From assembly GCA_039621445.1 (NCBI GenBank), contig CP154954.1, positions 53,828,155-53,892,154 on the forward strand: 64,000 bases of DNA, written 5' to 3'. Under the pieces are notes generated by a model. That model did not search any database. It worked only from the letters and a program-made list of their open reading frames with translations, and was not told the DNA's origin. This stretch comes from Euglena gracilis. Lineage: Eukaryota; Euglenida; Euglenophyceae; Euglenales. The position numbers and the translations under genes were made by a program. Shown in pieces: positions 10,659 to 22,170 of the stretch. Within the stretch, counting starts at the first letter, position 1. Each line of letters begins with the position of its first letter.

Positions 10659-11319
10659 CAGGGGTTTTTTTTTCAGACCGGGGGGGGGTCACCAACCCCT
10701 CCCCAGGGTTTGATATAAGGAGGGCGTACATGGTTTAGGTGGGGGGGTGTCCCCCCCACCCCCCCCCCCTCCTGGCCCGCAGGGGGGGGTCCGGACCACC
10801 CCCCCCCACCTGCCAGGGGGGTCCGGACCGACCCTCGGGGGGGGGGTTCCCGGGACCCCCCCAAAAAGGGTCAGTTTTTTCCTCCGGCGCTTCGCGCCGA
10901 AAATTTTTTGCATTTTTTGGCACATTTTTGCCCAAAAAGTGCCCAAAATGGCACTTTTGGTCGTTTTGGGGGGTCAAAGATTTTCGGTAACCCAGACTGC
11001 GCACCTGTTTAGGTGGGGGGTGTCCCCCCCACCCCCCCCTCCTGGCCCGCCGGGGGGGGGGGTCCGGACCCCCCCCATCTCTGCACCTGTCCTTATATCG
11101 AACCCTGCCCCTCCCCTGGGGGGGGGTCATGGGGGACCCACTCAATTTTCCCCGAAAATGGCCAAAAATCGCGATAAATGCTAAAAATGGCACCTTTTTC
11201 AAACCCTTCGGCGCCAAAAAGTATATCCCGCCGCGCCTGGGAGGACACCCCCCCCCCCAGGGGGCTCGGCCGGACCCACCCACCTTGCCCCGGGGGTCCA
11301 AGACTAAAAAAAACCCCTG
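10659..11319. mobile_element. MITE family B, copy 2, interrupted by a family A element
   Basis: Left end CAGGGGTTTTTTTTTCAGACC and right end AAAAAAAACCCCTG are flanked by a perfect 8-bp duplication CTCGGTTG (10651-10658 and 11320-11327). A family A MITE has inserted inside it at 10704-11108. Its own 8-bp duplication shows that the B element was there first. Confidence 0.9.
10704..11108. mobile_element. MITE family A, copy 2 (nested)
   Basis: CAGGGTTTGATATAAGGAGG at the left and CCTTATATCGAACCCTG at the right bound 405 bp containing a GGCGCTTCGCGCC palindrome. The perfect target duplication is CCCCTCCC (10696-10703 and 11109-11116), lying in the C-rich part of the family B host. Confidence 0.92.
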
Positions 11320-11718
11320 CTCGGTTGGCCCTTGGCTGGAGGCGGCGGTCTTTTGCAAAGCATTTCGCAATTTAGACCACTTTTGGCTGTTTGAATGCAT
11401 TTTGGCTCATTTATGCCAATTTTTAGCTGTTTCTGGCTATTTTTGCACATTTGTGGCCATTTTTAACCACTTCTGACTGCTCATCCACTTTTTCCCCCTT
11501 TTTGGCCACTTTTGGCCATTTTGTGGCCATTTGCACAGATTCGGTGACCATTGATTGGCACATATTTCTGGTGGCGAAACCAGGTGATTTGAGCCAAAAA
11601 GAAACACCTAAAAATGACCAAATTCACCCAAAATGTTTTTTATTGCAATTTCTAATCAGCGGGCGCTTTTGCAAGTGTTTTTCTCTCATTCAGAAATTGT
11701 AGGTTGTACCCTATTCTT

Positions 11719-11806
11719 GTCACGCGGTGCCATGCAGTGCACGCAGTGCACACGGTGCAAAACGCGCGGTGCACACGGTGCGAAACACGCAGTGCACGCA
11801 GTTCGC
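11719..11806. repeat. GTGCA-based minisatellite
   Basis: Roughly ten-nucleotide units of the type CACGCAGTGC and CACACGGTGC repeat eight or nine times. It lies about 90 nt upstream of the RRM gene start. Confidence 0.75.
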
Positions 11807-11898
11807 ATCCCCAAGGGTCCGACCACAGCCTGATTTTTACGTACAGCCCTGCCTCTTCGGTGTGTCCTTCCACAGGACTCACTCTCACGCTCACGCCC

Positions 11899-14869
11899 AT
11901 GGCTGCCCAAAGCGCGATGCCCCAACTGACCTCCAACGACTGCCCTCCCGCATCCCCCACCCCCCACTCCAACCTGTACATCTCCGGCTTCTCCCGGGCA
12001 TACTCCCCCCAGCGGGTCCGGGACCTGTTCCTCCGCCCAGCCGAGCAGCCCGCCAACAGCGACGCGCTGCCCAACGATCCTCAAGGGACAGGAAAGTTTT
12101 TTTTTATTTCCCAAGGACTGCCCCCCCCCCTGGGCCAAAGGGCCGACCAAGAGCCGGCCCAGGGCTTGAACGGGGTCAAAAACAAAAAAATTTGAAGATT
12201 GCATTTTTTGATGTTATGGCTGGATTGGCAAAGGTCCAAGGATGGCAGAAATCAATTTTTTTTCCTGATGTCGACCCACTTTCGCCGAAAAGTCGAATTT
12301 TGTCCATTTTTTCCTGTGAATTTTTAGAAGAATGTGCTGGGATAGGAGTGTTTTTTTCAATTTTTCTTGAGGACCGCCCTGGGTGGCACAAACACCAGCT
12401 CGAAAAATTGTCAGGATTCTGCAGCCAGGGTTGGAGGGGTTGTGGGCTGAATCTTCCCCACCTACCAGCAACTGATGAGCCCTGCCCACCAGCAGGAGGC
12501 AGTTCCGCGTTTTAGATGCCCTGGAGGAATTGTGCGCTCAAGCCCAAGCACCCAGAAGTGATCTGTCCCTGGGGCTGTTTGTATTGCGTACTCTCTTGTC
12601 CCCACGGATGGCGCATTTTCTCGCCGGCCCTCTTGGTGCTGGGGCTGCCAGGCTGCCCGCAGTTCGGCCCCATCTTCTCCGTGGTGATGTTCCGCAGCAA
12701 GCGTGCCGGCTGTGTCCAGTTCGAGCGGGCGGAGGACGCAGCACAGGCGCTGGCCGCCCTTGACGGGCGGCAGCTGGGGCCAAAGACCACTCTGGTGGTG
12801 AGGTGTGTGGCTTCGCTGAGAATTTTGAAAATGACGATTTGCTGGTTTTTGTGGTGTCGTGTGCTTGTATTCAACCCAAAAAGAAGCAAAAGTACTTTCT
12901 TATTTTGCTCATCTTTTTTCTGCTTCAAATTTGATAACCTCCTCAGAAAAAAAGAGATACACAATTTTAATTTTCTGTCAGGTTCCGCGAACCGGGGGCT
13001 TGTATTAATCAACCTCTCTGACTCACCCAAAAATAGGTAAATAGATTTTTGATTGATTAGACTGGTCGCATGACAGGTCTCAATCAGGTGGGTAGTACTA
13101 TCGGAGATTATCGGCGCCGAAGGTACCGGGGCCCGAAAATGGCCATTTTCAAGGGTAAATTGGCCTGGTCGGCAGGCACCGGGTCCCAAAACCGAACCCC
13201 CCCCCCCCCGGGCCTGCAACACAGCAGACCACAAAGGACGGGAAGTATTTTTTCCTTTTTGATGACCACCCCTTAAGGACTGCCTTTGGGCTTAAGGGAC
13301 AGCCAACGGCCGATCCAGGGATCAAACGGGGTCGGAAATTAAAAAGTCGAAGAACGCCTTTTTTGACGTTTTGGATGGATGGTCGATGGTGTAAAGATGC
13401 CAGAAAGCACTTTTTTTTAGAAATGGACCCAGAGAATTTTTTTTTTTAAATTTGGTGATCCGGGGCAATACCATCGGCCACTCGGCCAAAATGGCTCAAA
13501 ATCAAAGGATTTTCTCTATAAAAAAAACCCAAAAATTTTCCAGCATTTTTGGCGCCTGGTGGCCATTTTCTGATATTCCTGGGCGACCCCCCTGGGGGTT
13601 CTGGAGCAAAAAAAACCAGTCAGTCACTCCGAAAAAATTATTCAGTACCTCCCCCCAGGGGGGGCGTCGGACACACCTTAAGCAACAGTGACCAACCCCC
13701 CCGGGGGGAAGTGGGTGACCGGTTTTTGAATACTGACACTGTTTTTTTTGAAAGTGGACAGTGACCCCAACCCCCCCCGGGGGTCGGCAGTTATGCCCAT
13801 GGATGCACCGGGGGGTCCAGGCCAAGCCTCCCAGGAGGGGGGTCAGGCTGAGTGGGCACCCTGCCAGAGGCGGGGTTTTTGCATTATTTTCGGCCAAAAA
13901 AGATTCAGGGGTGACCCCCAAAAGTGGGTCTCCCGAGCCCCTCCCCCAGGGAGGTGATTTGGCCCCCTCAGACCTGAATGGAGCAACCTTCAATGGACCC
14001 ATTTCCCCCGAAATATGGTTATGTTTTCGCCCATTTTTCTTGTGGATTTCCATTGAATGTGTGGGACGTGATTTTTTTTTTTGTTTAATGACCACCTTGG
14101 GCCAGGGGTTTTTTTTGTGTTGCACCCCCCGGGGGGGTTGGTGTGGGGGGGTCCGGCCGAGCCCCCTGGAAGGCCCCCCCAGAGGGAGGCGGGATACACT
14201 TTTCGGCGCCTTTGGCGCCGAAAATTTTTTGAAAAAGTTGCTATTTTTGGCATTTTTCGCAATTTTTTTGGCTTTTTTCGAGGAAAATTGAGTGGGTCTT
14301 AATAAAAAAAAACCCCTGCTCTACCTTGTCCACCCGCCCAAAGGGCAGCTGGACGGCAATGCATTTTTGCTCTTTCAGAGGTGACCAACGGGCCCAAAAC
14401 AGGTTAAAATGGGTTGAAAACAGGCTGGCCAGGTCAAATTATGGGTCAAAAAACGATTTTTTGCGTCATTGGCAGTTTTGGGTGATTTTTTTGGAGTGTC
14501 AATTTTGGGTCCGGTTCGACCCCTGTCTGTTCCAGTTCCACCCAGGGACCTATGGTGGGGGGTCAGCCAGCAGCCTTTTTCCAGCCAGCAAATTTCCAAG
14601 CCTCTGAGCTGGACCCCCCCAAGGGGGTCGCCAAGCGACACCCTGTTCATGCCACCTTTGCTGACGGCAGGTACGCCACAAAGGCCTACACCCCGCGTCA
14701 GCCGCCAACCTCCCCCACGGACACCTCCTCCGACGGGGATTCGGTGGGCTACAGCGCCGGGGCGGCCTCTGATGTGGACGCCCAGGAGCCCCCCGCGTGG
14801 GAGTCCGACAGTGAGACCGAGTCGCCACCCGATGTCTTCTCTGCTATGGCGCCCAGGGGGTTTATTTAA
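11899..14869 (+). CDS. RRM-type RNA-binding protein, at least three exons
   Basis: The probable start ATG (11899) lies 22 nt after a CCTTCCACAG acceptor that could serve for cis- or trans-splicing. Exon 1 encodes MAAQSAMPQLTSND and the first strand of an RNA-recognition motif (NLYISGF, RNP2) plus helix RVRDLF. Exon 2 (12663-12802) carries FGPIFSVVMF and RNP1-like AGCVQFERAEDAAQALAALD. Exon 3 (14671-14869, after CTGACGGCAG) gives a Ser/Asp/Glu-rich acidic tail ending TAA. The intron 12803-14670 is GT-AG and in phase. The first intron holds a family C MITE and its donor is unclear; the codons between RDLF and FGPI are longer than usual for an RRM. Likely a single-RRM mRNA-binding factor; subfamily unknown. 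Confidence 0.65.
12070..12381. mobile_element. MITE family C, copy 2 (in RRM gene)
   Basis: The body and right end (CTTGAGGACCGCCCTG) match family C; the left end is diverged (CCCAACGATCCTCAAGG). It starts where the reading frame of RRM exon 1 loses coding character, so it occupies or creates the start of the first intron. No target duplication is visible. Confidence 0.7.
13221..14099. mobile_element. MITE family C, copy 3, with internal insertion
   Basis: A family C left half (from CAGCAGACC at 13221 to about 13440) and right end (GTGTGGGACGTG to GACCACCTTG at 14099) are separated by about 550 bp of another C/G-run element containing GTGACCGGTTTTT and TCAGTCACTCC motifs of family F. Lies inside the second intron of the RRM gene. 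Confidence 0.55.
14103..14318. mobile_element. MITE family B, copy 3
   Basis: CAGGGGTTTTTTTTG at the left and AAAAAAAAACCCCTG at the right bound 216 bp with the family palindrome TTTTCGGCGCC...GGCGCCGAAAA. The flanks do not match, so the duplication has decayed or an end was rearranged with the adjoining family C copy. Confidence 0.7.
14385..14640. repeat. Repeat family J, copy 2
   Basis: Matches 1270-1690 in the block TTGGCAGTTTTGGGTGATTT, a GTTCCAGTTCCACCC motif and GTCAGCCAGCAGCC. It lies immediately upstream of the third RRM exon. Confidence 0.5.
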
Positions 14870-15299
14870 TTAAAGAAAATGCAAAGTCCTCTCCCCCCTT
14901 CCAGGGGTGGTTGGTTGAAATGAAGCTGAACCAAGCTTGCTGGCAATATCACTGTTTATTTGAAGCACCATGGAGAATGGGAAAGATCAATTTTAGGATC
15001 CACATTTAATGTAGCTACATGATTTGGCATCCCGTCCAGCTCCTGTTTCCTTAGCATTCCCCAAATGATTCCCTGATGGCAGCATTGTCCCTTCCTGATG
15101 AGGAGGGGGACAACCAGGGCCGAAAGTAATTGCCCTGAGGTGAGCATCAAAAGAGATAACTCTCTTTGTGCATATCTTTATCTCCACAAATGTTGTTGCC
15201 GGTGCAGATTGTTCTCACTCACCAAGGTCAGTCAGGTCAGTGTGTTACGTTGGATGTCTGGCACAAATTCCCACCCTGAAGGAAAGAAGAAAATTATGC

Positions 15300-15442
15300 C
15301 TTTTTTTGGGGGTCCTGCAGGATTGCTGGTGCAATTTGATGGCTTCCCAAAATTATTTTTCCGTAAAAAAGAACGCCATGTCTGGCTGAAATCCATAAAT
15401 GTGACCACAAACGACAACCGGCTGGTTTATAATGACCCTTGA
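15300..15442 (+). CDS. Possible exon ending at a MITE, unassigned
   Basis: An open frame after a TCCTGCAG acceptor-like site contains LLVQFDGFPKLFFRKK and ERHVWLKSINVTT, then stops (TGA) directly before a family C element. Composition looks protein-like but I recognise no family. Upstream 14870-15299 looks non-coding and may hold the RRM gene 3' UTR. Confidence 0.25.
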
Positions 15443-15500
15443 GCAGGGCGGTCCTTGAGAGACGGGAAAGTTTTTCCTTTTATTTCTTAAGGGCCCCCCC

Positions 15501-16866
15501 CAGACCTCCATTTAGTATGTATCACCAAAAAAATTTTTTACGTGTCACATGTATCACAGCCTAAAAATTAATGTATCACATATGTATCACCTAATGTAGC
15601 AGATGTCCCTTTTTTGATATCCTTGATTCCCCCAACTCCGGGGGGGGAGGTTGGGTTGAGCTTGGCTGCTGAGGTGCTGGGTTGGGTTGTGGATTGTGTT
15701 GCATTCCTGGTTTTTTTGGCTTTTTTTGTGCCATGTTTTTTTGTGAACATGTTTTGATGAGCAAAGGGGGAAGGCCAGGACTGCCATTTAGTGTGTATCA
15801 CAGCCTAATTAATGTATGTATCACATGTATCATATGTAATGTGTAATGTATCAATTTTTTTTTTTTTTTTACATCAAAATGTTTTTTCCCCTTTCTGTTC
15901 TGCTTTTCATCCTTGTTTCTTTGCCTCTCTGCAGACAAATGGAACATTTTTCTTGTGATAATGCTTTCGGCAATGTGTTACGACTCGCCAATTCTCCCGG
16001 CAAAAGTTTTTCCAATCTGTAACCAGGGTTATGGTGATTACCCCCCCCCCCCCCCGGGCGCTTGGCGCCCCTCCTTACATGCAAACTTGACCCCCCCTAA
16101 AGTTGGCTTTTGGCCCTTTGCACATGGCCGCCAAAATTATTAACATGCAAACTTGGCCCCCCTAAGGATGGCCCCCTGGCTTTACCTTCAATCATGGCCC
16201 GGGCCAAGCGCCCGGGAGGGGGGGAAACCCTCCCCCCAAATAACACCCCCCCCAAATAATACCCCCCCCATACGGGGTCCGACTTCGGCCACCGAATTAA
16301 TACCCCCCAAATCTTGGGCCGACGACCCGGATTTTGACCTGAAAAGTTGGGTAAAGATAACAATCTCTGACAACAAATTACGAAAAATTTCTATTTTTCT
16401 TGATCATGTGGCCTCCAAAAATGCTAAATTTTATGAGAAAGTACAAAAAATGACCCCAAAGGGGGTTTTGGTGCTATTTCCGGACTTACCGGACTTCGAA
16501 AAATTTCGAAATTTTTTGGGAAATAATACCCCTCCCAAATAATACCCCCCCCCCCTCGGGGGACTTCGGGCGAAAAAATAATACCCCGGGGGGTATTATT
16601 TGGGGGGGTTTACTCTTGTCAATGGTTTGAGGAATTGTTGTCTCGGAATCCTGTCTTCCGCGTTTTGAAGGTTCCTTTTGGAAGGAGCGGCTGAGAAGTT
16701 GCTGACAAAAAAGGACAAAAAAATTGTGTATCACATATGTATCACCAAATTTTTTTAATGTATCACATATGTATCACCAAAAATTTTTTAATGTATCACA
16801 TATGTATCACTAAAATAAAATTAATGTATCACAGATACGTTGTGATACGCACTAAATGGCGGTCTG
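15501..16866. mobile_element. Family E element with TGTATCAC subterminal repeats
   Basis: Termini CAGACCTCCATTTAGTATG and (inverted) CAGACCGCCATTTAGTGCG. Just inside each end are several copies of ATGTATCACATATGTATCAC separated by AAATTTTTT. A second left-end-like motif at 15776 suggests two copies fused or nested. The insertion site is a C-run, so a duplication cannot be judged. No transposase ORF found. Confidence 0.75.
16224..16613. mobile_element. GTAAACCC inverted-repeat element (AATAATACCCCCC type)
   Basis: AAACCC plus CCCCAAATAACACC on the left and GGTATTATTTGGGGGGGTTTAC on the right form inverted ends, and further AATAATACCCC units lie inside in both orientations. It is nested within the family E element. 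Ends resemble those at 5024, 27503 and 31103. Confidence 0.55.
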
Positions 16867-17466
16867 CCCCCCCCCCCACTAGGCCAAAGGGCCGACCAAG
16901 TGCCAGTCCCGGGTTTCAATGGGGTCAAAAACCGAAAAGTTTCGAATTACCTTTTTTGACATTTTGCCTGGTTTGGGAAGTCTCAAAATGACAGAAATCA
17001 ATTTTTTCCCCTGAAGTTGACCTGTTTTCGCTGAAAAATATTAAAAATTTGTTCAATTTTTTCTTGTGGATTTTTAGTTGAATGTGCTGGGACGGCAGAG
17101 TTTTTTTTTTTCTTTAAGGACCACCCTGCTCTTGATTGCTGTTTTCAGGCTAAGTGCCTGAATTTGTTGTGCATTTGCTAACTGAAAAGCACAGGCAAAA
17201 CTGCTCAACACATTGCAGAAAAAGCGGTTGAATTCCCAATTTCATCACAATTATTTCTCGATAACCAAAAAAATTCAGAAAAATATAAAACTAAAAATTT
17301 TATTTTAGTTTTATTTTAGTTTATTTGTTTTATTTTAGTTTTATTTAGTTTAGTTTATTTTATTTTACCGTAATATTTGTATTGCAATTAATGTCCACCC
17401 TTGAGGCTTTTGGGAGGCCATTTTTTGAACAATCGGTTTAATCATCATTTTTCATTTGGCTTACAG

Positions 17467-17578
17467 CCCTGCGGATGATACTGACCCATCTCTTCTGCCC
17501 CCCACCCTGAAGGCTGTTGCAGAGGCCAACGCTCTACTGGAGCAAGCCCTCAGTAAGAGCCGCAGCCTGGCAGTGCAG
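17467..17578 (+). CDS. Exon of an unassigned gene
   Basis: The exon lies between TTTGGCTTACAG and GTGTGC, with a clean frame (PADDTDPSLLPPTLKAVAEA then NALLEQALSKSRSLAVQ). The second half is an amphipathic helix. No family recognised. It may belong with the exons at 19341 to 21259. Confidence 0.45.
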
Positions 17579-17980
17579 GTGTGCTGGTCCCGTGCCCCGC
17601 CACCCGGAACCCTGCGGATCCCAGGTTCCCCGCCGCATCATACCGTGCCAGGTGGAAATGCCAACGCTGTTTCGCGGTTTTGCAGCAGTTTTGCATCACC
17701 CCTCCCCCTGCATCAGAAGCACAGGAGAGAAGCACAGCGCCGCTACAAGCACCGAAAGAAAAGTGCAGCCCCCACAGCCAAAGGCGGTCCACCACAAGCA
17801 CACCCCCGGTTTTGATGGGTTTTGATGGGTTTTTTTCTGGAAATCAACAAAATCAGGCATGTCAGGTCCAAATAGAAGCGACTCCCCCCGCCGCCAGAAG
17901 CGGGGGTCCACTGCAAGTGCGACCCGCGTTTCGATTTGGGTGGGGGGTTAAGTTTTTCCACTTGGATGTGGCACTCCAAC

Positions 17981-18258
17981 CAGGGATTTTTTTAAGTTTG
18001 GACCCCTGGGGTGGGTGGGTCCGCCGGACCCCCTCCCCCCCCCCCGGGGGGGGGGCCCCGCCAGAGGGGAGTGATATATCCTTTTCGGCGCCGCAGGCGC
18101 CGGAAAAATTCTATTTTTAGCACTTTTCGCGATTTTTCGGCCTTATTTTATCGGACCCCCGGCCCCCCCCCCCCGCCCCCCCCGGGGGGGGCCCCCGCCA
18201 GGGGGGGGGCGAGTAGGGGTGTCCCCCCTCCTCCCCCCCGGTCTTAAAAAAACCCCTG
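17981..18258. mobile_element. MITE family B, copy 4 (hAT-like)
   Basis: CAGGGATTTTTTTAAG on the left and CTTAAAAAAACCCCTG on the right bound 278 bp with the palindrome TTCGGCGCCGCAGGCGCCG. The perfect 8-bp target duplication is ACTCCAAC (17973-17980 and 18259-18266). Confidence 0.92.
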
Positions 18259-18266
18259 ACTCCAAC

Positions 18267-18610
18267 ACCTGCGTTCTTTCTCTTTCCTCCTTCCTCTCCC
18301 GCAACCGTCGCTGGCCGCCCCCCCCCCCCAGGATAGCCAGGGGTGGGTGACTGGTTTTTTTTTCAGAGTGGCTGACTGGTCTTTGGCCCAGCCTTCCCCC
18401 CCTCCCTGGATGGAGGTCGGCAAAAACCACTAAAGTGACCTGGCACTGGAAAAAATTTTGTCCTGTTTGTTTGTACCAAGAGTTGGGGGGGGGGGTAGTG
18501 ACTAACTGGTTTTCTCCAGTCACACACTTTTCCGGGGAAAGAAGTGACTGGTTTTTGGAAGAGTGGAAGTGAAGGGGGTCGGTAAATATTGTTTGCTCTG
18601 GACCCACACC
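18267..18610. repeat. Family F copy, degraded
   Basis: Contains GACTGACTGGTTTTT-type motifs and the right-end-like GGTCGGTAAATATTGTTTG at 18577-18595. Left end not located. Region 18611-19340 shows C/G-run blocks and no supported gene. Confidence 0.45.
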
Positions 18611-19340
18611 AGGGGTTCTGAGTATGGGTCACGGGCACTTGCCACACTCTGCATTTTCTGGGGGGATCGTTTCGTGTCGTTCGTTATTTCACATGGCAAG
18701 GATATCCAGCTGTTTTCCCCTCTCGGGGGAAAACATTTGTAATCCCATTTGTAATCCCAAAGGCGCTGGGAAAAATTTGGTCAGCCTCCAGCGCTGATTA
18801 TCCCCAGACCCAAATTGGCAAATCCACCCAGTCCAGGGTGTTAAATGTTGTACAAAGGGGGGGGGGTCAGACCACCCTCCCCCTTCAGAACGAGGGGGCA
18901 GGATCCAGAACCAGAAATCTTCTCCGGAACAAAATGCCAAGGAAGAGTCAAAAAAATATCTTGGTATATGTTTTGTCCGATTTTTCAAAAAAGTGCGCAA
19001 AAACGCGATTTTGGGCCTTTTTCAAGGCCCAATAATTTGCTGGGGAGGGGTTCCCACCTCCTCCCCGCTCATTTAATACCCTGCCCCCAGTCTCAACTTC
19101 GTTGCTCCATTGTGTGGGTGAGTGATTCGCTGCTTTTTAGCTTTGCCCCAAGAGCTAGCCAGCCCCACAGGCCCAGAGGGGTTGGAGGGCTTCTTAAAAC
19201 ATTTTATGGTCCCAAATGCAAGTAGCATTTTGCTGTGATGCGTTCGTTTCACAAAGTCTGCTTTGACAAGCATATGCGATGCTTGTCACAATGTCACAGG
19301 AATGGCAGTTGAGTCATCCATCATTCTCCCACTTTTTCAG

Positions 19341-19409
19341 GGCACCCCATTCGTCTTCTCCCACAAGGCATCAGCTTCGTTCCCTTGGAGGGATTAATGA
19401 CGGTTTCAG
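19341..19409 (+). CDS. Possible exon, unassigned
   Basis: The segment between CACTTTTTCAG and GTACAG is open in a frame that reads HPIRLLPQGISFVPLEGL. Splice sites are good but the exon is short and no family is recognised. Confidence 0.3.
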
Positions 19410-19637
19410 GTACAGATTTATTCAGGCTTAGTGCTGCAGAGGACATCCCATTCTTCTTTTCTGTGGTGCCTGTGAAGCCGATCTCTCAGTTCTCAAGCTG
19501 CAAATTTAGTGAACCTCATCCGGACAAAAAAAGAAGCTGGCCAGCCACCACTGGCCCATTCTGTCCAGATATTCATGAATACAAAATACATCCCCCACTT
19601 TGAGGAATCCCGGAAACTCCATGGGCGGGGGGGTGGG

Positions 19638-19957
19638 CAGGGTGCTCCATACGGGACAGGATTTGTTTTTCCCATTATGTATCGCCCCTTGGGGACCGCC
19701 GCCCCCCCCCCCGACCCAAGGGCCAAACTGTGACTCGAATGGAGTTGGGAATTAGAAAAAAAAGTCAAAAAAACTCAGTCTTTGAGGCTTTGGCTAGTGA
19801 AGTGATGTTCCAAGAATGCCAGAAATCACTTTTTCCCCCCGATGTCAACTGATTTTTGCCAAAATATGCCCATTTTTTTCAGCCATTTTTCTATGAATTT
19901 TTCATTGAATATGCTGGGACAGCAGAGTTTTTTTTTTTAATTTGTTTCAGGACCTTG
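19638..19957. mobile_element. MITE family C, copy 5
   Basis: The left end CAGGGTGCTCCATACGGG, the typical body (GACCGCCGCCCC, GATGTCAACTGATTTTTGCC, ATATGCTGGGACAGCAGAG) and a weak right end AGGACCTTG identify the family. Flanks do not match. Confidence 0.7.
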
Positions 19958-20689
19958 AGGCTTGGGATCTGACCTCCACCTCCCTGTTTGGGGGTCAACC
20001 GCCCCGACCAGCCCTTCCTGTATATCCCTGCTCTTGTGTCCAACAAACACCCCTTTTTTCGGACTGCGATTTTTGACAACTCAATTGAACAACTCTATTG
20101 AATTTCCTCTTTCTCAAACACATCCCTGCACACAGAAATCGACCAGTTTTGCAAAAGTTAAAAAATAGGGGCGGAGGGTCCTCCAGCCCCCCCCCCCCCA
20201 TTTGACCAAGGGTATTTGTGTTCTGGGATGCCGACCGCCCAACTTTTCCGCTGCAAGCAAGTGTGTCTCTTCCAGGAATGTCCTCCCGCCCAGGGCCACC
20301 CATCATTACCTTGGGTGTGCCCGTGCTGCTCTGTATCACCGCAGCCGTCATGCTGCAATCTGTCTATACAAGTGCCCCACAAGACCCCCAGGGTGCGACA
20401 CAAGCGGATGGATTGGTTGCACAGAGATTTTTTAAAGTTTGGCTTGGGGGGGGTTCCGGGCCGAGCCCCCCCCCCCATTGTGGGGGGCTCATGCTGAGTG
20501 GGTAGCCTGCCAGATGCGGGGATTCCTCTATTTTCGGCGCAAAGCACCGAAAATTTTCTGGACCCCAAAATCGACCCCCCGAAAGTGGCTCCCCCAAGCC
20601 CCCCCCCCAGGGAGCCCCCCCAGAGGGTGGGTGGGTGGGTCCAGACCCCCCCCTAAAACCGGACTGGGGTGTCCCCTCAACTTCCTCGC

Positions 20690-21259
20690 CGCAAAGGATG
20701 GCACCCTGCCTGTCTTCCCACGTGTTGCTCGACTGTAGCTTCAAAGTCTTGGCCGTGCGACATACCTGCAAAGAGGGCTATGAAGTCCCGGCAAAGGTCT
20801 TGCATTGCCCTTTCAGTCCCCGTATTTTGAGTGTCTCCTTCGGTGCACTATGGGAGCCTCCCCCCCCTTCGCAAGGCCTTTTCCCCATTTGCCCCCGCTG
20901 ATTGTTCGTATTCCCCCACCACAAAGTGGCATATGAGAATGCCCTCGCCATCGGGCACCACGAAGGCTTGGCGGTAAGCGCCTTCCCCAGCGCCTTCCTC
21001 TCCCTCTCCACCACAGTCTCCTGCCCTCTCCGCTTTTCAGTGCCGCATTCGGGTATCCCGACTGCGTCATGTGGCAGAGATCTTTTGAAAATTGAAATGG
21101 TCTGTCGCCCCCTCCATTTTTTCAGCACCAAAAAAAGTTTCAACCCAGACTTGATTAAGAAAGTGGCGTCCGCAGTCAAATCGTCTCTGCGCAAAGCTTG
21201 TTCCTTGGGCATAATCATTGCCCAGTACCTTTCCCAACTCCTGCGTATCGACCCAACAG
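20690..21259 (+). CDS. Cluster of unassigned exons
   Basis: Three likely exons: about 20690-20796 (ending SFKVLAVRHTCKEGYEVPAK before GTCTTG), about 20939-20973 (NALAIGHHEGLA, before GTAAGC) and 21126-21259 (after ATTTTTTCAG, containing NPDLIKKVASAVKSSLRKAC and GIIIAQYLSQLL, before GTGTTC). A fourth segment at 21041 follows CGCTTTTCAG. Phases do not all agree, so the model is incomplete. I do not recognise the protein. Confidence 0.35.
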
Positions 21260-21847
21260 GTGTTCCGCGGCGGTGTCTTTCCACTTTCCAGCTTTCATTG
21301 GTGGATTGCTCCATCTCCATTGTTCCATCTTTCTGCGGTGGATTGTTGTGTCAGCAAGCAAACCAGCAATTTCCATGTTTCAATTTATATTATCCGACTG
21401 GACGGAAACAGTGTGTTTGGGTTCCAATCAGGCCCTCAGATGCCGGTGGAAGGGCAAAAAGATCATCCAGTTGTTTTGCAAGGGGTTGGGTTCACTTTTT
21501 CATTTTCAGTTGGCCTGCTGCTTTTCCCCCGACGTTGACCTGTTTTTTCAGCCCTTTTTTTCAGCCGATTTCCTTGTAGATTTTTCATTAAACGTGGTGG
21601 GACAGGCATGGTTGGTTTTGCGGGGGGGGGGTCTGGGACCCTCCTTAGTTGCACTGAGGCTTCTGCGACCCCCCCGGAAAAAAATGCTTTTCTCCAGAGC
21701 TTCGCGCCGAGAAGATGAATTTTTTCGTGCATTTTTGGGTTGATTCTTCCAAAAACAAAAAAAGGAGCACGAAAACGCGATTATGGTTTTTTCAAGGCCC
21801 AAAGCATTTCCGGTGCTCTCCACCGGAAAATTTTTTTGCACTTGGAT

Positions 21848-22170
21848 CAGGCAATTGCTTAAGCACTGACCGACCCCCCCCCCCCCCGGGGGATTTCAGA
21901 GTGACTGACTGGTTTTTTGGGGGGGGGTCGGCCAGGAGTGGGAAAAAGTGGCTTGAGTGACCCCGACGCCGAAGACGCCGGAAAAGTTTTTTTTTGCCTA
22001 AACTGGCCTAAAGTGACTGGAAAGTGGCCGTTTTTCTGAGTGGCCGACCCCCCCCCGGGGGGGTAGTGACTGGCTGGTTTTTTGAAAATGAGTGACTGAC
22101 TGGTTTTTAAAAAAAAGTGGAGTGATCTCCCCTCCCCCCCCCCCCCTGGGGGTCGGTAAGCAATTGTATG
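21848..22170. mobile_element. Family F MITE (hAT-like)
   Basis: Left end CAGGCAATTGCTTAAGCACT, right end GGTCGGTAAGCAATTGTATG. The body has two C/G hairpins, a GACGCCGAAGACGCC motif and rep units GTGACTGACTGGTTTTT. The perfect 8-bp target duplication is ACTTGGAT (21840-21847 and 22171-22178). Confidence 0.9.

Larger units (their letters stand above)
15444..17128. mobile_element. MITE family C, copy 4, carrying a nested element
   Basis: The left end CAGGGCGGTCCTTGAG (15444) and right end GGACCACCCTG (17128) belong together. Between them a 1366-bp element has inserted in the C-run of the MITE. Flanks CCCTTGAG and CTCTTGAT match at six of eight positions. Region 17129-17466 is A/T-rich with a TTTTATTTTAG repeat and no gene. 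Confidence 0.75.

Noticed and set aside
10500-10700. Exon reading KICSDKQKMRLRNLSKNKL
   Set aside because: The DNA is a reverse-strand piece of MITE family D (AGCAAAAACAAGC), so the frame is chance.
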